Positions 8,403-16,410 of a stretch of 36,820 bases of DNA are shown in pieces. Origin of the DNA: JARYMI01 sp037444845 (GTDB taxonomy: Bacteria > Acidobacteriota > Aminicenantia > Aminicenantales > UBA8522). Where the stretch lies: the NCBI GenBank assembly GCA_037444845.1, contig JBBILQ010000022.1, forward strand, positions 1-36,820. Direction: 5' to 3'. The position numbers and the translations under genes were made by a program. Every line of letters begins with the position of its first letter. Position 1 is the stretch's first letter. The notes under the pieces are model-generated. The model saw only the letters and a program-made list of their open reading frames with translations, did not search any database and was not told the DNA's origin.

Positions 8403-8621
8403 CTATTTAAAGCGATACGTGATTCGCCCTTTGGTCAGGTCATAGGGTGAAAGCTCGACCAAGACCTTGTCCCCGGGAAGAATCCGGATGAAGTGTTTGC
8501 GCATCTTCCCGGAAATGTGGGCCAGAATCCTGTGTTTGTTCGTCAGTTCGACCCTGAACATGGCGTTGGGCAGGGTCTCGATCACGGTTCCTTCGGCTTC
8601 AAAAACGTCCCGCTTGGGCAT
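8403..8621 (-). CDS. infA: Translation initiation factor IF-1
   Basis: OB-fold factor that binds the 30S A site during initiation. From the ATG at 8621 the product is 72 residues, the same as E. coli IF-1, with GTVIETLPNAMFRVEL, the AHISGKMRKHFIRILPGDKV core and the end YDLTKGRITYRFK. An upstream ATG at 8627 (two more residues) directly abuts the map stop, but only three bases separate it from the AAGGG ribosome-binding site, against nine for 8621, so I chose 8621. Confidence 0.95.
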   Translation of the reverse strand: MPKRDVFEAEGTVIETLPNAMFRVELTNKHRILAHISGKMRKHFIRILPGDKVLVELSPYDLTKGRITYRFK

Positions 8622-8627
8622 ATCCAT

Positions 8628-9407
8628 TTACCCTTGAAGAATAGGCTGAGCCTTTATTTCATCTGCTAAGCTCAAAATTTCCATGCCCCGAGCCGTCAGG
8701 GCAACCGTGTGCTCATAATGTGCGGCCAGGCTCCTGTCTTTTGTGACCGCTGTCCAGCCGTCCTCGAGAACTTGTTCGTGCCAATCTCCCTCGGCGATCA
8801 TCGGTTCGATGGCCAGGGTCAATCCCTCACGAAGCCTCGGTCCTTGACCGGGCGGCCCGAAATTCGGCACCTGAGGTTCCTCATGGAGAGAATAGCCGAT
8901 GCCGTGCCCGACGAACGAGCGGATCACTGAAAATCCCTCGGATTCCACATAGCGTTGAATGGCATGAGAGATATCGGACAGACGGCCTCCAATCCTCGCT
9001 TGTCCGAGCCCTTGGTAAAATGCAGCTTCAGCTGCCGCTATGAGCTTCCGAGCTCGGAGGCTGACCTCTCCCACAGGAACGGTTACGGCCGCATCCCCGT
9101 AGAAGCCTTCAGAGTAAACGCCAAAATCCAGGCTGACGATGTCCCCTTCTCGGAGAACGCGCGACGAGGGAATCCCATGGATGATTTCTTCATTGACTGA
9201 CGTGCAGATGGAAGCAGGGTAGCCGCGGTACCCTTTGAATGCGGGCCGGCCTCCCAGCTCCCGCGCTCTTCTTTCGGCAAAATCATCCAACTCCTTCGTC
9301 CGGATGCCCGGCCTGATCATGGCTTTCAATTCGGCCAGGATTAGAGCAACAATTCGGCTGCTCCTTTTCATCAGCCTGACTTCTTCTTCGCTTTTATAAA
9401 TAATCAT
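8628..9407 (-). CDS. map: Type I methionine aminopeptidase
   Basis: Metalloprotease that removes the initiator methionine from new proteins. The 259-residue sequence has the full active-site set in family order: H77 (IIHGIP), metal ligands D94 (SLDFG), D105 (GDAAVT), H168 (GHGIG), E201 (IEPM) and E232 (YEHT), plus H175. There is no N-terminal zinc-finger extension. Its ATG overlaps the adk stop as ATGA, and the TAA lies just before infA. The secY-adk-map-infA order is common in bacterial spc operons. Confidence 0.98.
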   Translation of the reverse strand: MIIYKSEEEVRLMKRSSRIVALILAELKAMIRPGIRTKELDDFAERRARELGGRPAFKGYRGYPASICTSVNEEIIHGIPSSRVLREGDIVSLDFGVYSEGFYGDAAVTVPVGEVSLRARKLIAAAEAAFYQGLGQARIGGRLSDISHAIQRYVESEGFSVIRSFVGHGIGYSLHEEPQVPNFGPPGQGPRLREGLTLAIEPMIAEGDWHEQVLEDGWTAVTKDRSLAAHYEHTVALTARGMEILSLADEIKAQPILQG

Positions 9408-10075
9408 CCTGACGCCCTTGTCTGACCTTGCTTGGCCATTTCTTCGTTGATGAAAAAGACGATTTTTCTGAAAACATCCTCGACGGAACCCGCGCCGTCA
9501 ACCCTCCGATAAACGCTTTTTCTCTGATAATAGCCTCTCAACTTTTCTGTTTGTTGTTTGTAAACCCTTAGCCTCTCCGCTATAACGTCAGGCTTATCAT
9601 CTTCTCTCTGGTAAAGGGACGCGCCGCAGACATCGCATGTCCCGTCGTGTCTGGGCTTGTGAAGGTTGAGGTTATAGATGGACCCGCAGCGGGAGCACGT
9701 TAACCGCTTCTGCAGTCTCTCAATCAGCGCCGTGAGGTTGATGTCGATTTCAATGACGATCTCCGGCCTCTCTCGGTCCATGCCCTCGAGGCTCTTCGCT
9801 TGTCCGACGGTCCGAGGAAAACCGTCCAGAAGATAGCCGGGGCGGCAGTCAAGGAGGGCAATCCTTTGGCGGACGAGCTCCTCGACGATTTCATCGCTGA
9901 CCAGCTTTCCCTGGTTCATCAGGGCCCGGGCTCTCTTGCCCAGAGGAGTTTGGTCTTGAACCTCCCGCCGGAGCAAGTCGCCCGTGGATATCTTTAGAAA
10001 GCCGTAAGCCTTCTCGATGAGATCGCCCTGGGTGCCTTTTCCGCTTCCCGGGGGACCGAAGAGTATAATCCTCAT
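9404..10075 (-). CDS. adk: Adenylate kinase, zinc-LID type
   Basis: Cytosolic enzyme converting AMP and ATP to two ADP. The ATG at 10075 gives 223 residues starting MRIILFGPPGSGKGTQG, with the P-loop at 7-15. The NMP-binding STGDLLRREV is at about 30-39, DGFPRT at 84-89, and a long LID holds C127, C130, C147 and C150, the structural-zinc form. An in-frame extension to 10237 exists but lies inside secY and has no homology I recognise, so I rejected it. The ATG overlaps the secY stop as ATGA. Confidence 0.98.
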   Translation of the reverse strand: MRIILFGPPGSGKGTQGDLIEKAYGFLKISTGDLLRREVQDQTPLGKRARALMNQGKLVSDEIVEELVRQRIALLDCRPGYLLDGFPRTVGQAKSLEGMDRERPEIVIEIDINLTALIERLQKRLTCSRCGSIYNLNLHKPRHDGTCDVCGASLYQREDDKPDVIAERLRVYKQQTEKLRGYYQRKSVYRRVDGAGSVEDVFRKIVFFINEEMAKQGQTRASG

Positions 10076-11454
10076 CCCCTTCTCCCGCGGAGACGCGTCC
10101 TCCGCATGAACCCGTCGTAATGCCGCATCACCAACTGCGCTTCGATCTGCTGGAGTGTGTCCATCGACACCCCGACAACGATCAGGATCGATGTCCCGCC
10201 AAAATAAAAATCGACGTTTAACCCCTGGGTGAACCACCTGGGAAGGTTGGCTTCAAGAAAGTCGCCGACAAAGGGAAGCGTCTGAACCTTAATCCCCGTA
10301 ATCATGAATTCAGGCAGGATGGCAATGGCCGCCAGATAAATCGCTCCGATGAGTGTGATGCGCGAGAGAGTCGTGTCAATAAAATCCGACGTGTTTTTCC
10401 CCGGTCTGATACCCGGGATAAACCCGCCGTATTTTCTCAAATTGTCGGCCACGTCAACAGGATTGAACACGATCGAAACGTAGAAATACGTGAAAAAGAT
10501 GATGGCCGCAATGTACAAAAGATTATAAAGGGGCATGCCGATATTGAACTGTTCCGCGAGGGAATGGAGGAAAGGAATTTTTGACATCTGCGCGATTGTC
10601 TGCGGAATGGTGATGATCGAGGCGGCAAAGATGATCGGAATGACTCCCCCCGTGTTGACCCGCAGCGGCAAATGAGTGCTCTGGCCGCCGTAAACCCTCC
10701 GTCCGACGACTCTTTTGGCGTAGGAAACGGGAATGCGGCGCTGGCCTCTCTCTACAAAGACAATGATGGCGATGACGGCCAGCATCAGGACGAGAAGGAA
10801 GATAAGGCGGAGCGGGTCCATGTTTCCCGTCCTCAGGCCGGAAAGAACCCTTAACAGGCTGCGCGGGAAATCCACAACAATCCCGGCAAAAATAATCAGC
10901 GAGATGCCGTTGCCGATGCCGCGCGCCGAGATCTGTTCTCCCAGCCACATGATGAACACCGTGCCTGTCGTCAGAGTCAGGACCGTCAAAAATTTGAAAC
11001 CCCAGCCAGGGTGAGGCACGATGGGAGCGCCTCCGGGCGTGCGCACACTTTCGAGGAAGACGCTGATCCCTCCGGCTTGGATCAAGCAAATGAAAAGCGT
11101 TCCGTAGCGGGTGTACTGGGTGATTTTTTTCCGGCCGAGCTCTCCCTCCTTGGAAAGCCTCTCGAGGTAAGGCCAGACAACCGTCAGAAGCTGAAGGATG
11201 ATGGAAGCGCTGATATAAGGCATGATGCCGAGGGCGAATACCGTCATGCGGGACATGTTCCCGCCAGAAAAAAGATCGATGAACCCAAAAATTGTCCCCT
11301 TCTGAGCTTGCCAGAATTCAGCCAGGGCTTCGCTGCTGATGCCGGGGTTGGGAATCTGAGCCCCTATCCTGTACACAGCTAAAAGCAGCAGGGTGAAGAT
11401 CACCCTTTTCCTGAGCTCGGGAATGCTGAAGATGTTTCTGATACTCTGTAGCAT
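10072..11454 (-). CDS. secY: Protein translocase subunit SecY
   Basis: Channel subunit of the SecYEG translocon in the inner membrane, with about ten membrane-spanning helices alternating with short loops. Diagnostic stretches are RIGAQIPNPGIS near residues 25-36, the cytoplasmic RGQRRIPVSYAKR loop, the NPVDVADNLRKYGGFIPGIRPG loop and the C-terminal MRHYDGFMRRTRLRGRRG. At 460 residues it is slightly longer than E. coli SecY. One base separates it from rplO. Its partner SecE is at 36077-36286; SecG is not in the window. Confidence 0.98.
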   Translation of the reverse strand: MLQSIRNIFSIPELRKRVIFTLLLLAVYRIGAQIPNPGISSEALAEFWQAQKGTIFGFIDLFSGGNMSRMTVFALGIMPYISASIILQLLTVVWPYLERLSKEGELGRKKITQYTRYGTLFICLIQAGGISVFLESVRTPGGAPIVPHPGWGFKFLTVLTLTTGTVFIMWLGEQISARGIGNGISLIIFAGIVVDFPRSLLRVLSGLRTGNMDPLRLIFLLVLMLAVIAIIVFVERGQRRIPVSYAKRVVGRRVYGGQSTHLPLRVNTGGVIPIIFAASIITIPQTIAQMSKIPFLHSLAEQFNIGMPLYNLLYIAAIIFFTYFYVSIVFNPVDVADNLRKYGGFIPGIRPGKNTSDFIDTTLSRITLIGAIYLAAIAILPEFMITGIKVQTLPFVGDFLEANLPRWFTQGLNVDFYFGGTSILIVVGVSMDTLQQIEAQLVMRHYDGFMRRTRLRGRRG

Positions 11455-11455
11455 C

Positions 11456-11899
11456 CTAACTCCCGATGACGACGGTTTGCCCGCCGGCCTTCTCTATTTT
11501 TTGCCGGGCCGACTGGGAAAATTTGTGAGCGAAAATCTTCTTGGAGGAAGTGATCTCGCCTCGCCCCAGGACCTTCACTGTTTCCGACTCCTTCTTAATC
11601 AGATGGGCCTTGAGCAGGTCTTGGAGGCCGACCTCAGGAGAAGAAATCCTGTCCAGCTGGTCAAGGTTGATCTCTGTGTATGCTTTTTTAAAGATGTTGG
11701 TGAAGCCTCGCTTTGGGAGACGGCGATGAATAGGCATCTGGCCGCCCTCGAAACCCTTTTTCCTTGAGTAGCCTGCGATGGACTTCTGCCCCTTGTGCCC
11801 TCGACCCGATGTTTTTCCTCGGCCCGAGCCAGGGCCTCTGCCTTTTCGCCGATTTCTTTTTCGCGAGCCCGGCGCCGGTTGCAGATTGCTCAGGTTCAT
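11456..11899 (-). CDS. rplO: 50S ribosomal protein uL15
   Basis: Large-subunit assembly protein. The 147 residues open with the Gly/Arg-rich arm GRGPGSGRGKTSGRGHKGQK (about 21-40), which threads through 23S rRNA, followed by GFEGGQMPIHRRLPKRGFTN and a globular C-terminal half. Length matches the family. The ATG overlaps the rpmD stop as ATGA and the TAG is one base from the secY start, so tight coupling is likely. Confidence 0.98.
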   Translation of the reverse strand: MNLSNLQPAPGSRKRNRRKGRGPGSGRGKTSGRGHKGQKSIAGYSRKKGFEGGQMPIHRRLPKRGFTNIFKKAYTEINLDQLDRISSPEVGLQDLLKAHLIKKESETVKVLGRGEITSSKKIFAHKFSQSARQKIEKAGGQTVVIGS

Positions 11900-12123
11900 T
11901 TTTTGTCTCTCTCCTCCACCTTCACTAAATGAGGAATCTTCCGGATCATTCCCCGGATTTCCGGGCTATCCTTGCGGATCACCCGGGAATTGCGCTTTCT
12001 TAACCCCAGCCCACTGGCCACGGCGCGCTGGGCAGGAGAGCATCCGATTAGACTGCGGACCAGAGTGATTTCAAGTTCTCGTTCAGGCTCTCGTGCGATG
12101 GTTTTCGCCTTCCTCACTGCCAT
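11896..12123 (-). CDS. rpmD: 50S ribosomal protein uL30
   Basis: Small large-subunit protein, here 75 residues, a little longer than the usual 58-65 because of a charged C-terminal tail. The core ITLVRSLIGCSPAQRAVASGLGLRKRNSRV matches the uL30 fold, and the closing GMIRKIPHLVKVEE is the standard end. The ATG at 12123 lies inside the end of rpsE (10-base overlap) and the TGA overlaps rplO. Confidence 0.96.
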   Translation of the reverse strand: MAVRKAKTIAREPERELEITLVRSLIGCSPAQRAVASGLGLRKRNSRVIRKDSPEIRGMIRKIPHLVKVEERDKK

Positions 12124-12638
12124 ATCCCTTCCTTCATTTTGCCTCTTTTCTCGGAAATCTCGTCCGGGCTCTTGAGCTTTTTCAGAGCCTTCAGAGTGGC
12201 ATTGGCCACGCTGAACGGGTTGTTGCTGCGGATGGATTTGGTCAGGATATCTTTGATGCCAGCCAGCTCCACAATCACCCGAACAGCTCCCCCGGCGATG
12301 ACGCCGGTTCCCGGAGAGGCTGGCCTGAGGATGACCGTGCCGGCACCGTCCTCTCCCCTGACCAAATGGGGGATGGTCGTTCCAGCCAAAGGCAGCCGGA
12401 TCAGGTGTTTCTTGGCATTCTCCACAGCCTTGGCAATGGCTTGAGGGACCTCCCGGGCTTTCCCTTTTCCCACGCCGACCATTCCTTTTTCGTTCCCCAC
12501 AGCGGCCAGCGCTGAAAAGCTCAGGTTCTTGCCTCCCTTAACAACCTTGGTCACCCGGCGGATAGAAATGACCTGGTCTTTGAGTTCCAGCTCCTGTGTC
12601 TCTTCGCTCGCTATCTCTCTTGCGTGATGCTTGTCCAC
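12114..12638 (-). CDS. rpsE: 30S ribosomal protein uS5
   Basis: Small-subunit protein important for decoding accuracy and for the mRNA entry helicase activity. The 174 residues include the double-stranded RNA-binding region VVKGGKNLSFSALAAVGNEK, then GMVGVGKGKAREVPQAIAKA and GTGVIAGGAVRVIVELAGIKD. The start is GTG at 12638, eight bases or so after a strong AAGGAGGAG site. The C-terminus overlaps rpmD by ten bases. Confidence 0.98.
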   Translation of the reverse strand: MDKHHAREIASEETQELELKDQVISIRRVTKVVKGGKNLSFSALAAVGNEKGMVGVGKGKAREVPQAIAKAVENAKKHLIRLPLAGTTIPHLVRGEDGAGTVILRPASPGTGVIAGGAVRVIVELAGIKDILTKSIRSNNPFSVANATLKALKKLKSPDEISEKRGKMKEGIWQ

Positions 12639-12673
12639 CGTCTCTCCTCCTTAAATAGCCATGCTAACTGCAA

Positions 12674-13048
12674 TTAAAAAACCAGGCCTCCTTTTCTCAG
12701 CGCTTCGGCCAGCGACTTAACCCGGCCGTGATAAGGATAAAGGCCTCTATCAAAGATGATTGTCTTGACCATTTTCTCCTTTAAACGCTCGGCCATGACC
12801 TGTCCCAAGGCTTGGCAGGCATCTTTGTTCTTGGTGTTTTTGTTTTTTTCTTTGAATCCTTTCTCCAACGTGCAAGCGGTGGCCAAGACAGTTCCTGTCT
12901 CGTCATTGATTGCCTGAACATAGACGTACCGGTTGCTCTTGAAAAGAAAGACTCTCGGCCTGTCCGCCGTTCCCCGCATCTTGGAGCGGATACGCTTACG
13001 GACCCTCGCTTTGATTTTCTTTTTAACATCCGATTTGTCTTTAAGCAC
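12674..13048 (-). CDS. rplR: 50S ribosomal protein uL18
   Basis: 5S rRNA-binding protein of the central protuberance. The 124 residues have a basic N-terminus (KKKIKARVRKRIRSKMRGT) followed by DRPRVFLFKSNRYVYVQAINDE and the C-terminal FDRGLYPYHGRVKSLAEALR, all typical. The start is GTG at 13048, which overlaps the rplF stop by eight bases. Together with uL5 at 14243-14785 it forms the 5S RNP. Confidence 0.97.
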   Translation of the reverse strand: MLKDKSDVKKKIKARVRKRIRSKMRGTADRPRVFLFKSNRYVYVQAINDETGTVLATACTLEKGFKEKNKNTKNKDACQALGQVMAERLKEKMVKTIIFDRGLYPYHGRVKSLAEALRKGGLVF

Positions 13049-13586
13049 CGGTTACTCCCGCTTTTCGTTCTTTCTTGATTAACCTCTCACCGACATAGCG
13101 GATGCCTTTGAGCTTATAAGGATCAGGCCTGCGGTATCTCTTGATCTCCTCGGCCACCTGACCGACCTTCTGTTTGTCGACGCCCTTGACCGTGATCAGC
13201 GTTGGCTTTTCCACGACAACCTGGATGCCGGGTGGGATCCTGTAGAGAATCGGCTTGGAATATCCCAAGCTCAGCTCAAGAGTATCTTTGTCGAGTTTCG
13301 CTCGGTATCCGACGCCGATGATCTCGAGCTGTTTAGAAAATCCCGATGTCAGGCCCGCCACAGCATTCTGGGCCAGGCTCCTGGCAAGCCCATGGATAGC
13401 CCGCATCTCCTTGCTGTCATCGGCACGACTGAAAACGAGTCTTCTGTCCACCAGCTCTGCCTGAATACCGGGAAACAAGGGCGATTCCAACTTCCCTTTG
13501 GCGGATTCAAACTCGATCTTATCCGTGCGGATGGACACGTTCACGCCTTCCGGCACATCTATTGCCTTCCTTCCCACTCTCGACAT
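13041..13586 (-). CDS. rplF: 50S ribosomal protein uL6
   Basis: Protein at the base of the L7/L12 stalk, close to the GTPase-associated centre. The 181-residue product starts MSRVGRKAIDVPEGVNV and shows the duplicated uL6 fold, with the signature region RPDPYKLKGIRYVGERLIKK near residues 152-171. Length is normal. It precedes rplR with an eight-base overlap and follows rpsH after a 25-base gap. Confidence 0.98.
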   Translation of the reverse strand: MSRVGRKAIDVPEGVNVSIRTDKIEFESAKGKLESPLFPGIQAELVDRRLVFSRADDSKEMRAIHGLARSLAQNAVAGLTSGFSKQLEIIGVGYRAKLDKDTLELSLGYSKPILYRIPPGIQVVVEKPTLITVKGVDKQKVGQVAEEIKRYRRPDPYKLKGIRYVGERLIKKERKAGVTGA

Positions 13587-13611
13587 CGTCAGGTTCTCCC
13601 GTTTCCAACTT

Positions 13612-14010
13612 TTACCAGATATGGCACAGGACCTCTCCCCCGACTCCCAGTTCCTCGCCTTTTTTCCCTGTCATAATTCCCTTGGAGGTAGAAACGATGG
13701 CAATGCCCAAACCGTCCAGCACCCGAGGGATTGAATCTTTCGCGCAGAACAAGCGGCATCCCGGCCTGCTGACCCGCCGTAAACCGGAGATCACGCTCTC
13801 CCCGTCCTCCGTGTATTTCAGGGCGATGTTTAAAATGCCCTGCTTGTTGTCGTCGACAACCTTGAAATTCCGGATGTACCCTTCCTCCTTGAGAATCTTT
13901 GCGATTTCGACCTTGAGCTTAGAAGATGGGATAGCGACATCTCTTTTCTTGACGGTCATCGCGTTCCTGATCCTGGTTAGCATGTCCGCAATCGGGTCTG
14001 TTTGACTCAT
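13612..14010 (-). CDS. rpsH: 30S ribosomal protein uS8
   Basis: Primary 16S rRNA-binding protein of the 30S platform; in E. coli it represses the spc operon. From the ATG at 14010 it is 132 residues: MSQTDPIADMLTRIRNA at the N-terminus and the C-terminal VSTSKGIMTGKKGEELGVGG signature. An in-frame ATG at 14031 would place the ribosome-binding site GGAGGAAAGG inside the coding region, so the later ATG is preferred. I could not identify an S8-binding mimic near rplE. Confidence 0.96.
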   Translation of the reverse strand: MSQTDPIADMLTRIRNAMTVKKRDVAIPSSKLKVEIAKILKEEGYIRNFKVVDDNKQGILNIALKYTEDGESVISGLRRVSRPGCRLFCAKDSIPRVLDGLGIAIVSTSKGIMTGKKGEELGVGGEVLCHIW

Positions 14011-14032
14011 CGCCTTTATCCTTTCCTCCATT

Positions 14033-14218
14033 TTACCAGGACGACTTCAAAAGCCCCGGAATTTCGCCTTTCAAAGCCAGCTCGCGGAGACAGAGCCGAC
14101 ACATGTCAAACTTGCGATAGGTGCCCTTGGGACGACCGCAGATCCGGCAGCGTCTTTTTTTGCGAACAGAGTATTTGGGCTCTCGCAGGTATTTGGCCAT
14201 CGACGATATTCTTGACAC
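14033..14218 (-). CDS. rpsN: 30S ribosomal protein uS14, zinc-binding type Z
   Basis: Short, zinc-containing form of uS14 in the 30S head. The 61 residues carry ligands C24, C27, C40 and C43 (CRICGRP ... CRLC) and end LALKGEIPGLLKSSW. The start is GTG at 14218, supported by AAGGAAGG five bases upstream and by the alignment of the first cysteine at residue 24, as in other type Z proteins. An ATG at 14200 has no ribosome-binding site. Confidence 0.96.
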   Translation of the reverse strand: MSRISSMAKYLREPKYSVRKKRRCRICGRPKGTYRKFDMCRLCLRELALKGEIPGLLKSSW

Positions 14219-14242
14219 GTTATCCTTCCTTTTTCACTTCCC

Positions 14243-14785
14243 TCACGCTTCTCTAAAAGGCATGCCCAGTTTTTTCAACAGGGCAAACGCTTCCTGGTTG
14301 GTTCGGGCTGATGTCACGATCGTGATGTTCATCCCCCGGGACCTCTCGACTTTGGTGTAGTCGATCTCGGGAAAAACGAGCTGGTCTCGAAGGCCAAGGG
14401 TGTAGTTTCCCCGGCCGTCAAAGGCCTTGGGCGAAACGCCCTTAAAATCTCTGACTCGCGGCAGGACAATGTTCACCAGCCGGTCGAAAAACTCATACAT
14501 CCGGCGACTGCGCAGGGTTACGTAGCAGGCAATGGGCTGACCTTTGCGCAGCTTGAAAGCCGAGATCGATTTCCGGGCCCGGCCGATAACGGGCCGTTGA
14601 CCAGTGATCTGTTCCAGCTCTGTTTTCGCTGTATCCAGAAGCTTGATGTTTTGAATGGCATCTCCGGCCCCGACGTTGAGGACGATCTTCTCCAGCCGGG
14701 GGACGGCCATCTTATTGACGATCCCCAACTCTTTTTGGAGTTCCGGAATAATCTCGCTTTTGTATCTCTCGTAGAGACGGCTCAT
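14243..14785 (-). CDS. rplE: 50S ribosomal protein uL5
   Basis: 5S rRNA-binding protein that also contacts P-site tRNA. The 180 residues include PRLEKIVLNVGAGDAI near the N-terminus, ITGQRPVIGRARKSISAFKLR, the MYEFFDRLVNIVLPRVRDFK region and the C-terminal GMNITIVTSARTNQEAFALL. Length equals E. coli L5 within one or two residues. ATG at 14785 follows an AAGGA site. It sits between rplX and rpsN, as in most bacteria. Confidence 0.98.
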   Translation of the reverse strand: MSRLYERYKSEIIPELQKELGIVNKMAVPRLEKIVLNVGAGDAIQNIKLLDTAKTELEQITGQRPVIGRARKSISAFKLRKGQPIACYVTLRSRRMYEFFDRLVNIVLPRVRDFKGVSPKAFDGRGNYTLGLRDQLVFPEIDYTKVERSRGMNITIVTSARTNQEAFALLKKLGMPFREA

Positions 14786-14792
14786 TTCGTCC

Positions 14793-15125
14793 TTACCTCT
14801 GTTTCTCCAGACTCAGGTCGCACTTATGGCAAACCCGGACCTTGCTCCCGTCCTCCAGGATTTTCCTTTTTTGGCGCACACCCTGCTCACACTCCGAACA
14901 ATAAACCATCACGCTGGCGATGGACAGAGGCGCCTCTTTTTCCATGATCCCTCCCTGAATGTTGCGGCTACGGTCAGGCCTGATGAATTCCTTGACGAAG
15001 TTTACTTTTTCCACGATGACCCGGTTTTTCTCCGGAAGTACTTTGAGGACTTTCCCCGTCTTACCCCTGTCTTTGCCCTTCTTGACGATGACCAGATCGC
15101 CCTTCTTTAAGCCCATCCTGCTCAT
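14793..15125 (-). CDS. rplX: 50S ribosomal protein uL24 with C-terminal zinc-ribbon motif
   Basis: Assembly-initiator protein of the large subunit at the exit tunnel. The KOW domain (KKGDLVIVKKGKDRGKTGKV) is near the N-terminus. The C-terminal half has two CxxC pairs, C76/C79 and C99/C102, suggesting bound zinc. From the ATG at 15125, which overlaps the rplN stop as TGATG, it has 110 residues; a GTG three bases earlier and an ATG at 15113 are alternatives. GGAGGT lies six bases before the chosen start. Confidence 0.96.
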   Translation of the reverse strand: MSRMGLKKGDLVIVKKGKDRGKTGKVLKVLPEKNRVIVEKVNFVKEFIRPDRSRNIQGGIMEKEAPLSIASVMVYCSECEQGVRQKRKILEDGSKVRVCHKCDLSLEKQR

Positions 15126-15493
15126 CACAGAACCTCCGGGGCCAGGGAAACGATCTTCATGAATCTTTTTTCCCTCAACTCCCTTCCCACAGGCCCAAAA
15201 ACGCGCGTCCCGACGGGTTCACCGGCCCGGTCGATGATCACAGCCGCGTTGTCATCAAAGCGGATGAAAGAGCCATCCCGGCGGCGGACTTCCTTCCGGG
15301 TCCGGACGACAACGGCTCGGACAACCTTTCCTTTGGGAATCTTGCTCTCCGGTTCAGCTTCTTTGACGGTGGCCGAGATGATATCACCAAGAGTTGCCAG
15401 GCGGCCAACTCCTCCTCCCTGTGGAGTGATGCACATGATCATCCGGGCGCCGGAGTTATCCGCCACCTTGAGCCTCGTTCGCATCTGGATCAT
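15125..15493 (-). CDS. rplN: 50S ribosomal protein uL14
   Basis: Large-subunit protein that forms intersubunit bridges with 16S rRNA. The 122 residues start MIQMRTRLKVADNSGARMI and include the AVVVRTRKEVRRRDGSFIRF motif and the end GPVGRELREKRFMKIVSLAPEVL without gaps relative to the family. The ATG overlaps the rpsQ stop as ATGA. It marks the S10-spc junction, which here has no intervening space for a promoter. Confidence 0.99.
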   Translation of the reverse strand: MIQMRTRLKVADNSGARMIMCITPQGGGVGRLATLGDIISATVKEAEPESKIPKGKVVRAVVVRTRKEVRRRDGSFIRFDDNAAVIIDRAGEPVGTRVFGPVGRELREKRFMKIVSLAPEVL

Positions 15494-15789
15494 ACTTTCA
15501 TCTCTCCTGTTTCCGTTTCAACGCCTGCTGAAGAGAGGCCGATGATCTCCGTAACGCGCCACTTTTTTCTCCGGCTGATCGGCCTGGTCTCGGATATCCG
15601 GACGATGTCGCCGACCTTGCACTTTTCGTACTCGTCGTGGGCCATGAACCTCTTCTTCCGTTTGATGACCTTCTTGTAAAAGGGATGGCGGAGCTGGCGT
15701 TCGACCAGGACGGTGACCGTTTTCTTCATCTTCTTCCCGACCACAACACCGACTTTTGTCGTTTTTCGTTTTGGCTCGTTGGTCGTCAT
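15490..15789 (-). CDS. rpsQ: 30S ribosomal protein uS17
   Basis: Primary 16S rRNA-binding protein with an OB fold. The 99-residue product is longer than the 84 residues of E. coli, with a short N-terminal lead and an acidic C-terminal extension after residue 85. The core is clear: GVVVGKKMKKTVTVLVERQ, then HPFYKKVIKRKKRFMAHDE, then GDIVRISETRPISRRKKWRV. It overlaps rpmC and rplN by ATGA junctions on both sides. Confidence 0.98.
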   Translation of the reverse strand: MTTNEPKRKTTKVGVVVGKKMKKTVTVLVERQLRHPFYKKVIKRKKRFMAHDEYEKCKVGDIVRISETRPISRRKKWRVTEIIGLSSAGVETETGEMKV

Positions 15790-15989
15790 CTCTGTTCCTT
15801 CCTCAGGCTCGATTCTCTGAGCACGGTTTTTATCCGGGCGATATCTCGTCGCAGGTTTCTCAGCTTGGTCGCATTCTCCATCTGTCCCAGCGTGTGCTGG
15901 AATCGGAGCTTGAAAAGCTGGTCAGTGAGCTCCCTTTCTTTGTTCCTGAGTTCGTCCTCGGTCAGTTCCCTCAACTCTCTGGCTTTCAT
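15786..15989 (-). CDS. rpmC: 50S ribosomal protein uL29
   Basis: Small two-helix protein near the exit tunnel, part of the docking site for nascent-chain factors. The 67 residues begin MKARELRELTEDELRNKERE and contain LFKLRFQHTLGQMENATKLR and RNLRRDIARIKTVLRE, the standard family pattern. It overlaps rplP upstream and rpsQ downstream, each as ATGA. Confidence 0.98.
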   Translation of the reverse strand: MKARELRELTEDELRNKERELTDQLFKLRFQHTLGQMENATKLRNLRRDIARIKTVLRESSLRKEQR

Positions 15990-16408
15990 CTCAGTTCTCG
16001 ACCTTCTCTGGAAATAAACCGGGTCTTGATCGGCAGCTTATGCGCCGCCAGCCTCATGGCCTCTTTGGCCACGCCTTCTGGCACACCCTCGAGCTCGTAG
16101 ATGATCCGCCCTGGCCTGACGACATCTACCCAGAACTCCGGGTCTCCTTTGCCCTTGCCCATCCTGACTTCAGTCGGCTTTTTGGTTACAGGTTTCCAGG
16201 GAAATGCCCTGACCCAGAGTTTTCCGCGCCTTCTCATATGCCGGGTTATCGTGATGCGGCCCGCTTCGAGCTGGCGCGCGGTTAGCCAGCAGGGTTCAAG
16301 GGCCTGAAGTCCATACTCACCGAAAGAAAGCGACGCGCCGCGACCGGCCTTGCCTCTCATCCGTCCCCTCTGGCTTTTCCGGTACTTGACTTTTTTCGGC
16401 ATGAGCAT
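15986..16408 (-). CDS. rplP: 50S ribosomal protein uL16
   Basis: Late-assembling protein near the A site of the peptidyl-transferase region. The 140 residues start MLMPKKVKYRKSQRGRMRG and contain the ARQLEAGRITITRHMRR and WVRAFPWKPVTKKPTEVRMG signatures. ATG at 16408 lies seven bases after GAGGAGA; a second ATG at 16402 would be too far from it. Two bases separate it from rpsC. Confidence 0.98.
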   Translation of the reverse strand: MLMPKKVKYRKSQRGRMRGKAGRGASLSFGEYGLQALEPCWLTARQLEAGRITITRHMRRRGKLWVRAFPWKPVTKKPTEVRMGKGKGDPEFWVDVVRPGRIIYELEGVPEGVAKEAMRLAAHKLPIKTRFISREGRELR

Positions 16409-16410
16409 GG

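Noticed and set aside
10076..10237. 54-codon N-terminal extension of adenylate kinase
   Set aside because: It lies wholly within secY, the family starts at MRIILFGPPGSGKGT, and the ATGA overlap with secY gives a natural start at 10075.
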